Made by a program: the position numbers and the translations under genes. This document shows, piece after piece, positions 1 to 5,960 of a stretch of DNA of 41,474 nt. Below the pieces are notes generated by a model that searched no databases, was not told where the DNA came from, and saw only the letters and a list, made by a program, of their open reading frames with translations. Numbering within the stretch: the stretch's first letter is position 1; the number at the start of each line of letters is the position of its first letter. The stretch is from contig LBRM01000008.1 of assembly GCA_000991415.1 (NCBI GenBank), positions 1 through 41,474 of the forward strand, in the 5' to 3' direction. This DNA comes from Candidatus Nomurabacteria bacterium GW2011_GWA1_36_15 (GTDB lineage: Bacteria; Patescibacteriota; Minisyncoccia; Phycocordibacterales; UBA9973).

Positions 1-907
1 CGCGCTTCCACCGATGAACACCACCCCTGCCGGCAATAATTCATTTCTTTTTATTTTTTTTAAATGATTTTCTATCAATTCAAAAATATCAAAGAGACGC
101 GCTTCAACAATCTCATCTAATTTTTTCTTTGAAAAATCTTCTATAACATTTCCAAGTTTAAGATACTCTGCATTTTCAAGAGAAACCTTCATTCCCAAAG
201 CAATGTCATTTGTAATATCTGCTCCGCCGATAGAAAATGTATGCAAGGATACCAAGGTTCTGTTTTCGAAAACAGAAAGTGACACCGTTTCAGACCCAAT
301 ATTGACCAACGCTCCCCCTACTATTTTTTGTTTTTCAGACAAGACAATACGGCTTCCTGCCTCGGCGGAGGCGATAATATCTATCGGTTCTATCCCAGCC
401 AAAGTTATCACTTCCAATAAATCCTCAAAATGTGAAATGGCACATTTCAAGCTTAGTCCCTTTCATACCCTCCGGTCGGCCCAGAATTTCTTTACCGTCG
501 AGTTTAAAAGAAAGAGGAAATACTTTGATTACTTTTTTATTATTCAGATTTAAATTATCTTCGCAATCTTGTAGTGCTTTATTTATATCCAAGCCGGTTA
601 CCTCGCCATCAGCTTTAGAGATGATTCCTATGCCACTGCTCACATCTCCGCGTAAAGTTACGCCACCAATTGAAACAAAAGCGCGCCTGATCTTTATGCC
701 TGAATTTTTTTCAGCCATGGAGATTGCATTTTTAAGCGAAGATACAGCTTCTGAAATATTAACGATATATCCATGCCGGATGCCTTTTGTTTCGCTTTCT
801 CCCACACCAACAACCTTAGGATTTTTTTCTCCTTTTAGAAATTCTCCTACTACTACTCTGGTAGTGGTGGATCCCATGTCTACTCCTATAGAAATATTTC
901 TGATCAT
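1..907 (-). pseudogene. ftsA: Cell division protein FtsA, frameshifted and cut by the window edge
   Basis: Actin-like ATPase that anchors FtsZ to the membrane. The start MIRNISIGVDMGSTTTRVVV is the FtsA phosphate-1 region. The first frame runs through GRPEGMKGTKLEM and then stops at 425. On the same strand a shifted frame continues from about 440 down to position 1 with unmistakable FtsA sequence: HFEDLLEVITLAG, GGALVNIGSETVSL, FSIGGADITNDIALG. So one gene is broken by a frame change near 430-445. Compared with ordinary FtsA, several residues that normally follow KLE also seem to be missing. A 7-bp perfect hairpin (428-434/441-447) sits exactly at the break. The C-terminus lies outside the window. 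It follows ybeY, whose frame runs 92 nt into it. The break could be real, or an assembly error; FtsA is usually essential, so error is plausible. Confidence 0.85.
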
Positions 908-1217
908 ACTTATTCTCTGCTACCTCCATTCTACTACTATGTTCCATTCCTTTCAAATGAAGCATTCCGTGGATAACTAAAAAGCCCAGCAATTGTTCAA
1001 AAGTTCTATCGAATTTCTTTAATTCTTTTCTGATTACGCTTTTACATAGGATGATTTCTCCCGCATCTTTATGCAAAGCAAAAGAAAGCACGTTAGTGGC
1101 TTTATCTATTTTTCTGTATCTTTTATTTAGTTCCCTGGATTTTTTTTCGCTGACGTAGGCAATAGACAAAGAATATCTTTTTCCCAAAATGTCTTGCTTT
1201 ATTTTCTTAAATTCCAT
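816..1217 (-). CDS. ybeY: Endoribonuclease YbeY (rRNA maturation factor)
   Basis: Zinc-dependent RNase acting in 16S rRNA 3' processing and ribosome quality control. The signature is the metal-binding HGMLHLKGMEH (three His, HxxxHxxxxxH) around residues 83-95. The conserved block ATNVLSFALHKDAGEIILC lies upstream. The ORF is 133 aa. The part recognisable as YbeY ends near AENKY, about residue 104; the remaining residues are encoded in DNA that also encodes the FtsA N-terminus in another frame. The gene starts 2 nt after the rpsU stop, so the two are co-transcribed. A 92-nt CDS overlap is unusual; either the protein really has an extended basic tail or an upstream stop was lost through a frame error. 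Confidence 0.85.
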   Translation of the reverse strand: MEFKKIKQDILGKRYSLSIAYVSEKKSRELNKRYRKIDKATNVLSFALHKDAGEIILCKSVIRKELKKFDRTFEQLLGFLVIHGMLHLKGMEHSSRMEVAENKYDQKYFYRSRHGIHHYQSSSRRISKRRKKS

Positions 1218-1219
1218 TT

Positions 1220-1447
1220 TTATTTTATTTTACCAAGCTTACGGAGTTTTTCTATTTCCTTTCTTCGTTCTAAATGTTTTAGAGTGCCCTTTTTTACTTT
1301 AAGTTTAGATTCTTTTCTTTTATTATAACGGGATCCTTTTACTTTTTGAATTATATTTGATTCTTGAATGCGACGAGAAAAGCGACGCAATACGCTCGTA
1401 TTATTTTCGTTTGTATTTTTATTTACTTCAATTACTGTTTTTGCCAT
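1220..1447 (-). CDS. rpsU: 30S ribosomal protein bS21
   Basis: Small, very basic ribosomal protein of 75 aa (about 70 is typical). The segment VNKNTNENNTSVLRRFSRRI followed by RYNKRKESKLKVKKG matches the bS21 pattern of an acidic/Asn start, an RRF.RR helix and a Lys/Arg-rich tail. It is the first gene of the minus-strand rpsU-ybeY-ftsA unit. The start ATG (1445-1447) is followed by AKTVIEV. Upstream on the minus strand there is a possible -10 (TATGAT, 1460-1465), which would give a leader of only about 5-6 nt; no convincing -35 is visible. Confidence 0.88.
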   Translation of the reverse strand: MAKTVIEVNKNTNENNTSVLRRFSRRIQESNIIQKVKGSRYNKRKESKLKVKKGTLKHLERRKEIEKLRKLGKIK

Positions 1448-1504
1448 ACACCATAGGTTATCATATGGTTAATGTATAGGCAAGTTTGAGTTAAAAAAAT
1501 ACAG

Positions 1505-1586
1505 AAAAGTGCTTTCTTCGGCATACGCAATATTAAATTCATTTATCACATTCAGGTTGGAGTGCGAGCCGTGAGAAAGCACTTTT
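1505..1586 (+). ncRNA. Long hairpin upstream of greA (candidate leader sRNA or attenuator)
   Basis: A perfect 13-bp inverted repeat, AAAAGTGCTTTCT (1505-1517) and its complement (1574-1586), closes a 56-nt interior. The interior can extend the stem with CGGC/GCCG and CGC/GCG, leaving an apical loop of about 30 nt. On the plus strand the 3' arm runs into U-rich DNA, so it resembles an intrinsic terminator. It lies in the divergent rpsU/greA gap, just before the greA promoter. No family is recognised. It may terminate a short RNA that starts near 1480-1500, but no clear promoter for that RNA was found. Confidence 0.5.
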
Positions 1587-1597
1587 TGTGTTTTTTG

Positions 1598-1627
1598 TTG
1601 GACTTTTTTATAAAAAAAAGCTAATAT
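1598..1627 (+). promoter_or_regulatory. greA promoter, placed for a leaderless mRNA
   Basis: TTGGAC (1598-1603), an 18-nt spacer, then TAATAT (1622-1627). The greA ATG starts at 1635, only 7 nt after the -10, so transcription would begin at or next to the A of ATG. No Shine-Dalgarno sequence is present, which fits leaderless initiation. Confidence 0.65.
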
Positions 1628-1634
1628 TTAAACC

Positions 1635-2102
1635 ATGAAACAGACGGCTGATTATATCACAGAAGAGAAAAGAAAAGCTTTAGAGATTGAATTAAAAGAA
1701 TTAAAAGGTCCCAAAAGGAAAGAAATTTTGGAGAGTTTGGCCTATGCAAAATCTCTGGGTGATTTGTCTGAAAATGCAGAATATCACCAAACCCGCGAGG
1801 ATCAGGGTAAATTAGAAGAACGTATTCAAAAAATAGAACAAATTTTGCAATCTTCTCAAGTTGTATCTGGTGGCGGTGGGGAAGTGATTGAAATAGGTTC
1901 TAAAGTAGTGGTGGTAAAAGATAGAGAAAAAAGGGAAAAAAAATATCAAATTGTAGGCTCCGAAGAAGCTGATATGGCAGAAGGTAAAATTTCTAACAAA
2001 TCTCCGTTTGGTCAAGCACTTTTAGGCAGGAAAAAGGGCGATGATATTTTATTTAAAACTCCCAGTGGAGCGGTTAATTATAAAATCATAAATGTGTCTT
2101 AA
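1635..2102 (+). CDS. greA: Transcription elongation factor GreA
   Basis: Enters the secondary channel of RNA polymerase and stimulates transcript cleavage in backtracked complexes. The 155 aa are standard length. The N-terminal coiled coil carries the acidic tip motif GDLSENAEYHQTREDQ (about residues 42-57). The C-terminal FKBP-like domain shows YQIVGSEEAD and ISNKSPFGQALLGRKKGD. The ATG lies 7 nt after a -10 box, so the mRNA is probably leaderless. It is followed by lysS after 25 nt that include a TTCGCC-AC-GGCGAA palindrome. A possible second GreA C-domain protein is encoded at 9667-10110. Confidence 0.95.
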   Translation: MKQTADYITEEKRKALEIELKELKGPKRKEILESLAYAKSLGDLSENAEYHQTREDQGKLEERIQKIEQILQSSQVVSGGGGEVIEIGSKVVVVKDREKREKKYQIVGSEEADMAEGKISNKSPFGQALLGRKKGDDILFKTPSGAVNYKIINVS

Positions 2103-2104
2103 AT

Positions 2105-2118
2105 TTCGCCACGGCGAA
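2105..2118. repeat. 14-bp palindrome between greA and lysS
   Basis: TTCGCC-AC-GGCGAA, perfect 6-bp arms with a 2-nt centre, in the 25-nt greA-lysS gap. Its core (GCC-N2-GGC) resembles the palindrome inside lysS at 2276-2289. It has no T tract, so it is not a simple terminator. Confidence 0.6.
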
Positions 2119-2127
2119 TAAATTAAA

Positions 2128-3609
2128 ATGTCTTCAATTGATGAAATTAGGGACGCTAAAATAAAGAAACTGAAACTTTTTAAAAATAAAGGCATTAATC
2201 CTTATAAAGCGGAAAGCAAAAGAGAACTTTCTTTGAAAGAAGTAATTGATTCTTTTGACACCCTGGAAAAGCCTGCCCGCCGTGGCGGGAAAAAAGAAGA
2301 AAAATGGATTGCTGGCCGGATAATGTCTATCCGCGGGCAGGGCGCTATTGTCTTTATAACTTTGAATGATGGCACTGGACTTTTTCAAGCTTTGCTAAAA
2401 AAAGATATTTTGGGAAATGAAAAATTTAATTTTTTTAATGAGGCAGTTGATATTGGAGACTTTATAGAAGTTTTAGGCAGTTTTTTTACTACTAAAAGAG
2501 GAGAGAAAACCATAGAAGCTAAAGATTGGACTATGCTTTCTAAAAGTTTGCTTCCCTTGCCGGAAAAATGGCATGGTTTGCAGGATATTGAAGAAAGATT
2601 TCGAAAAAGATATTTGGATATTTTAATGAACCCCGAAATAAAAGAACTTCTCATAAAGAAAACAAAATTTTGGGATACAGCGCGCACCTTTATGAAAGAA
2701 CATGGATTTTTAGAAATTGAAACTCCGACTTTGGAAGTTACCACCGGTGGAGCTGAAGCCACCCCTTTTAAAACATATAATGAAGATTTTAAGTTGTCTC
2801 TGTTTTTACGTATTTCAGTCGGAGAACTTTGGCAAAAACGCTTGATGGCAGCAGGCTTCCCGAAAACTTTCGAAATCGGCAGAACTTTTAGAAATGAAGG
2901 CACTGACGCAAACCACTTGCAAGAGTTTACCAATTTGGAATTTTATTGGGCTTATGCAAATTATGAAGACGGAATGAAATTAGTGGAAGAACTTTATAAG
3001 AAAATAGCTATGGATGTTTTTGGCAAAACAAAATTTGAAACTCGCGGACATAAATTTGATTTAGGAGGTAAATGGAAACGCATTGATTATAGAGAAATTA
3101 TAAAAAAAGAAACAGGCATAGACGTGCTTCAGACCACTGAAAAAGAAATAAAAAATAAACTAGAAGAATTAAAAATTGTTTATGATGGCGATACCATGGA
3201 ACGCTTAGTGGATACTCTTTGGAAACATTGTAGAAAACAAATTTCTGGACCGGTATTTTTAACTGGGCATCCGAAACTTGTTTCTCCACTTTCTAAATCG
3301 ATGGAAAAAAATCCAGAACTAACGGAAAGATTTCAAATTATTATTGCCGGAGCAGAAGTGGGTAATGGTTTTTCGGAATTAAATGACCCAATTGATCAGG
3401 CGGAAAGATTTGAAATGCAACAGAAGCTTTTGAAAGCGGGGGACAAGGAAGCCATGATGCCGGATAAAGAGTTTGTGGAAATGTTGGAGTATGGGATGCC
3501 GCCGACTTGCGGTTTCGGCTTTGGCGAACTGCTTTTTGCTTTTCTAGCCGACAAGCCTCTCCGCGAGACCCAATTTTTCCCATTGATGAAACCTAAAAAT
3601 TTGGAGTAA
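2128..3609 (+). CDS. lysS: Lysyl-tRNA synthetase (class II)
   Basis: Charges tRNA-Lys. The 493 aa hold an N-terminal OB-fold anticodon-binding domain (about 55-140, with GRIMSIRGQGAIVFITL) and the class II catalytic core. Motif 1 is around FLEIETPTLEVTTGG. Motif 2 is FEIGRTFRNEGTDANHLQEF. The motif 3 region near the C-terminus reads GFGFGELLFAFLADKP. Oddity: where class II enzymes carry the ATP-contacting motif 3 Arg (GxDRL or GERLF), this protein has Leu468 (codon CTG). The OB-fold region also contains KPARRGGKK, encoded by a GC-rich palindrome (2276-2289) that looks inserted. It follows greA closely and ends before a clear terminator at 3668-3696. Confidence 0.93.
   Translation: MSSIDEIRDAKIKKLKLFKNKGINPYKAESKRELSLKEVIDSFDTLEKPARRGGKKEEKWIAGRIMSIRGQGAIVFITLNDGTGLFQALLKKDILGNEKFNFFNEAVDIGDFIEVLGSFFTTKRGEKTIEAKDWTMLSKSLLPLPEKWHGLQDIEERFRKRYLDILMNPEIKELLIKKTKFWDTARTFMKEHGFLEIETPTLEVTTGGAEATPFKTYNEDFKLSLFLRISVGELWQKRLMAAGFPKTFEIGRTFRNEGTDANHLQEFTNLEFYWAYANYEDGMKLVEELYKKIAMDVFGKTKFETRGHKFDLGGKWKRIDYREIIKKETGIDVLQTTEKEIKNKLEELKIVYDGDTMERLVDTLWKHCRKQISGPVFLTGHPKLVSPLSKSMEKNPELTERFQIIIAGAEVGNGFSELNDPIDQAERFEMQQKLLKAGDKEAMMPDKEFVEMLEYGMPPTCGFGFGELLFAFLADKPLRETQFFPLMKPKNLE
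2276..2289. repeat. GC-rich palindrome inside lysS
   Basis: CCCGCC-GT-GGCGGG, perfect 6-bp arms, preceded by GCCTG. It encodes PARRGG in frame in a variable loop of LysRS. The all-GC patch stands out from the AT-rich surroundings and shares the GGCGGG end with palindromes in rsmH (5491-5517), at the rmuC end (10224-10259) and in the arms of the 18456-18544 element. Confidence 0.6.
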
Positions 3610-3667
3610 AAAGTTAAATTTACGAAAGATTTACTTTCACAAAACTTCTGCATTTTTTAGGAATAAT

Positions 3668-3696
3668 AAAAACCCACCTGAATAGATGGGTTTTTT
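3668..3696 (+). terminator. Intrinsic terminator after lysS
   Basis: AAAAACCCA (3668-3676) pairs with TGGGTTTTT (3687-3695), with a 10-nt loop and a run of six T. It ends the greA-lysS unit. The minus-strand gene stops at 3719, so the hairpin could serve both directions. Confidence 0.85.
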
Positions 3697-3718
3697 GTTG
3701 AGAAGTTTTAAGGGAAAG

Positions 3719-4144
3719 CTAATTTAGTGATGAAATATAGTCTTTGGCATTCTTTCCTCCTAAAAAACACAATGCCGTTCCAAAGGCATTGTGGGAGTCG
3801 TTAATGGAAACCAGCGCAGACTCCGAATTACAAGTGAGCGCGGCGAAGCCTCCTGAAACCTCAAACTTTAATTTACCCTTAGGAAATGTGGGAAATTTCT
3901 TTTGAATTAGGGTTATTAGTTTCTCCAAAACTTCGGTGACCTTATCGGGGTAGGTGCTGAAGATCGGGTCGTTGAATACCCCGATGACTTGGAGTCTATT
4001 TTCTATAGAGAATTTAACAATTCTAAGTTTTTTGTCAATTGTTGGATCCTCTATAAAAAGTTTAAGATTGAGTTTTTGGGAAAGATCTTTTATTATCTTT
4101 TCCCTCGGTATTGGTTTTTCTAGTAATGTTTCCAACTCTTTCAC
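3719..4144 (-). CDS. Hypothetical protein (141 aa)
   Basis: No family is recognised. The protein is soluble, with no signal peptide or membrane segment. The N-terminal half is rich in Leu, Lys and Ile (LSQKLNLKLFIEDP). The C-terminal half has a Gly/Ala/Ser-rich stretch, SGGFAALTCNSESALVSIND, then FGTALCFLGGKNAKDYISSL. The longest reading starts at a GTG (4144), but that GTG is itself part of an AAGGTGA Shine-Dalgarno-like sequence. A TTG at 4133-4135 lies at the right distance behind it and would give a protein 3 residues shorter. The gene has its own promoter (4197-4225) and is divergent from mraZ. A function cannot be assigned. Confidence 0.7.
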   Translation of the reverse strand: MKELETLLEKPIPREKIIKDLSQKLNLKLFIEDPTIDKKLRIVKFSIENRLQVIGVFNDPIFSTYPDKVTEVLEKLITLIQKKFPTFPKGKLKFEVSGGFAALTCNSESALVSINDSHNAFGTALCFLGGKNAKDYISSLN

Positions 4145-4196
4145 CTTTTATATGTTGTTGAAAAAATTATTTTAAATAACATCTATTTCTATATAA

Positions 4197-4225
4197 AGAA
4201 TAGCAGATTTTACACAATTTGTCAA
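4197..4225 (-). promoter_or_regulatory. Promoter of the 3719-4144 gene
   Basis: On the minus strand, TTGACA (4220-4225), a 17-nt spacer, then TATTCT (4197-4202). It has a full consensus -35 and optimal spacing. The expected leader is about 45 nt and contains the AAGGTGA ribosome-binding sequence. Confidence 0.8.
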
Positions 4226-4252
4226 ATTTTTTATACTGCTTTCTTATAAAAG

Positions 4253-4261
4253 TTATCCACA
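4253..4261 (+). promoter_or_regulatory. DnaA box upstream of the mraZ promoter
   Basis: TTATCCACA, a perfect 9-mer DnaA box, ends 9 nt before the mraZ -35. A second, 8/9 copy on the opposite strand (TTATCCACT, 4329-4337) lies downstream of the promoter and overlaps the third MraZ repeat. One perfect box in 41 kb can arise by chance; the inverted pair around a promoter is more suggestive. It is not an origin: there is no box cluster and no dnaA or dnaN. Confidence 0.5.
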
Positions 4262-4270
4262 GGTGGCATT

Positions 4271-4299
4271 TTGCGTTGTAGGAAGTAGTGGTTTACAAT
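4271..4299 (+). promoter_or_regulatory. mraZ (dcw cluster) promoter
   Basis: TTGCGT (4271-4276), a 17-nt spacer, then TACAAT (4294-4299). Transcription is expected at about 4306, so the MraZ-type repeats at 4310-4335 lie in the initially transcribed region, ahead of the ATG at 4346. Confidence 0.75.
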
Positions 4300-4309
4300 A
4301 TATATCAAG

Positions 4310-4335
4310 TGGGAAAAGGTGGGAAACAAGTGGAT
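4310..4335 (+). promoter_or_regulatory. MraZ operator (TGGG repeats)
   Basis: TGGGA (4310), TGGGA (4320) and TGGAT (4331) are direct repeats spaced 10 and 11 bp apart. MraZ in other bacteria represses its own cluster by binding TGGGN repeats separated by 5 bp. The match in sequence, spacing and position (just after the start site, before mraZ) makes autoregulation likely here too. Confidence 0.8.
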
Positions 4336-4345
4336 AAATAATTTT

Positions 4346-4774
4346 ATGTTAATCGGCGAATACATACACACCATAGATGAGAAGAATAGAATTTCATTGC
4401 CGGTAAAATTCCGCAAGGAACTTGGCAAAAAAATTATTATTACACCGGGATTAGATCAGTGTTTATTTATTTTTACAGCAGGTGAGTGGAAAAAAGTTTC
4501 TAAACGGCTTTCTGATTCGGACTCCGACCTTTCTTTTTTAAAAGCTGATAAAAGAAGTTTTAATAGGTTTATGTTCGGACGGGCAGTGGAAGTGGAAGTA
4601 GATACTATCGGAAGAATTTTAATCCCTGATTTTCTAAAAGATAGAATCAAACTGGCAGGCAGAGCAGCTATCATCGGAGTAGAAGACAGAGTAGAAATTT
4701 GGAATGATAAAACATGGTTACAATACAGAGAGGTAGTAGAAAAACAAGCAGACCAATTGGCAGAAAAGTTATGA
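4346..4774 (+). CDS. mraZ: Transcriptional regulator MraZ
   Basis: DNA-binding regulator that heads division and cell-wall clusters. The 142 aa are typical. Two tandem SpoVT/AbrB-like half-domains carry the DxxxR signatures DEKNRISLP and DTIGRILIP. The ATG at 4346 (MLIGEYIHTIDEKNR) is chosen because family members begin just before GEY.HTID; the longer in-frame start at 4319 lies inside the operator repeats and adds residues not seen in the family. The gene overlaps rsmH by 4 nt (ATGA), so they are translated together. TGGG repeats lie upstream. Confidence 0.95.
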   Translation: MLIGEYIHTIDEKNRISLPVKFRKELGKKIIITPGLDQCLFIFTAGEWKKVSKRLSDSDSDLSFLKADKRSFNRFMFGRAVEVEVDTIGRILIPDFLKDRIKLAGRAAIIGVEDRVEIWNDKTWLQYREVVEKQADQLAEKL

Positions 4775-5610
4775 GAGAAAGCATACATAAGACAGTTCTT
4801 TTAAATGAAACAATAGAAGGTTTGAATTTACAAAATAAATCTGTTGTATTGGACGCAACATTCGGTGGCGGGGGACATTCAAAAGCAATTTTAGAAAAGT
4901 ATCCGAATGTAAAAATAATTGCCCTGGATCAAGATAAAAGTGTTTCAAAGAGTTTGATAGATCCTAGAATTTCTTTTCACAATTTAAACTTTAGAGATTT
5001 AGATAAAGTTTTAGAAAAAGGAGTTGATGGAATAATCTTTGATTTAGGTTTAAGTTCTGACCAATTGGAGAATTCCGGGCGAGGATTTTCTTTTATAAAA
5101 AATGAGCCCTTGCTCATGACCATGAAAGAAAAGGATATTATTTACGGTTATGGTGAGGAAAGATTTTCTAGAAGAATAGCCAAGGGGATAATAGAAGCCA
5201 GAAAAAAAAATAAAATAGAAACGACATGGGATTTAGTCAAAGTGATAGAAAACAACGTACCTGTAGCGTATAGAAAAGGAAGACTGCATTTTGCCACCAA
5301 AACCTTTCAAGCATTACGGATAGCGGTGAATGATGAATTAAGAACGCTTCAGACAGGACTTCAAAAAGGTTTCGAGATTTTAGAAAAAGGAGGAAGGATT
5401 TCTGTAATTTCTTTTCATAGTTTGGAAGATAGAATAGTTAAAAGATTTTATAAAGAAAAAGAAAAAAAAGGAGAAGCAAAATTAATATCTGCCCGAAATG
5501 AATTTCGTTCAGGCGGGAATAAAGAAGTAATACTAGCTTCGGCAGAAGAAATAAAAAATAATCCAAGGTCAAGAAGCGGTAAATTGCGAATTTTAGAAAA
5601 AAAGACATGA
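4771..5610 (+). CDS. rsmH: 16S rRNA (cytosine(1402)-N(4))-methyltransferase RsmH
   Basis: Methylates N4 of C1402 in the ribosomal P site; rsmI in this window supplies the 2'-O-methyl on the same base. The 279 aa start at MRESIHKTVLLNETIEGLN, using the ATG that overlaps the mraZ stop. The SAM-binding motif is DATFGGGGHSKAIL; the second conserved block is GIIFDLGLSSDQLE; the C-terminus reads SFHSLEDRIVKRF and NPRSRSGKLRILEK. Between the last two blocks the segment ISARNEFRSGGN is encoded by a GC-rich palindrome (5491-5517) and looks inserted. It overlaps the next gene by 4 nt. Confidence 0.95.
   Translation: MRESIHKTVLLNETIEGLNLQNKSVVLDATFGGGGHSKAILEKYPNVKIIALDQDKSVSKSLIDPRISFHNLNFRDLDKVLEKGVDGIIFDLGLSSDQLENSGRGFSFIKNEPLLMTMKEKDIIYGYGEERFSRRIAKGIIEARKKNKIETTWDLVKVIENNVPVAYRKGRLHFATKTFQALRIAVNDELRTLQTGLQKGFEILEKGGRISVISFHSLEDRIVKRFYKEKEKKGEAKLISARNEFRSGGNKEVILASAEEIKNNPRSRSGKLRILEKKT
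5491..5517. repeat. Palindromic insert in rsmH
   Basis: An inner stem CGAAAT-GA-ATTTCG (5494-5507) is flanked by GCC and TTCAGGCGGG. The 3' part (CGTTCAGGCGGG) closely matches CGTTCGGGCGGG at the rmuC end (10248-10259), and TTCAGGCGGG also occurs in the right arm of the 18456-18544 element. It is in frame and lies in a variable part of RsmH. Confidence 0.6.
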
Positions 5611-5960
5611 AACAAGTAAGTTTAAAACTAAAAAGTTACGCGAATAATGTAAATATCATTGATAATGGTAATTTACAAAGACGAGTTTTTAACATTATGC
5701 TTTGGACGCTCGGAATGCTTGCATTTTTTTATGTTTTTCTTCTAGGAAATATGGTTTTTAATATTGTAGAACGCAAAACGCTTGAGACATATGCTCTTAC
5801 CTTATCCAATGAAGTTGGAAGCTTAGAATTGGAATATCTTTCTATGTCTCAAAAGGTTGATCTTAATCTTGCATATTCTCTTGGTTTTGAAGAAACAAAA
5901 ACAAAATATACGACTCGCAAAGCCCTTGGCAGTATAAGCATTGCTAAAAATGAAATCTAG
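5607..5960 (+). CDS. FtsL-like small membrane protein
   Basis: The 117-aa protein has a short cytoplasmic N-terminus, one membrane helix at about residues 30-52 (MLWTLGMLAFFYVFLLGNMV) and an extracytoplasmic part with helical character. Its position between rsmH and ftsI is that of ftsL, whose product forms the FtsQLB complex controlling septal wall synthesis. FtsL proteins share little sequence, so the call rests on size, topology and context. The start overlaps the rsmH stop by 4 nt, and its 3' end overlaps ftsI by 11 nt. Confidence 0.65.
   Translation: MKQVSLKLKSYANNVNIIDNGNLQRRVFNIMLWTLGMLAFFYVFLLGNMVFNIVERKTLETYALTLSNEVGSLELEYLSMSQKVDLNLAYSLGFEETKTKYTTRKALGSISIAKNEI

Noticed and set aside
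203-980. Plus-strand ORFs of 116 and 182 aa
   Set aside because: They lie opposite the FtsA coding frames, have no family-like sequence, and the minus-strand FtsA motifs are unambiguous.
2134-2933. Minus-strand ORFs inside lysS
   Set aside because: Antisense shadows of a clearly coding class II synthetase; no start signals.
4253-4337. Replication origin suggested by DnaA boxes
   Set aside because: Only two boxes, no AT-rich unwinding cluster with DnaA repeats, and no dnaA, dnaN, rpmH or similar neighbours.
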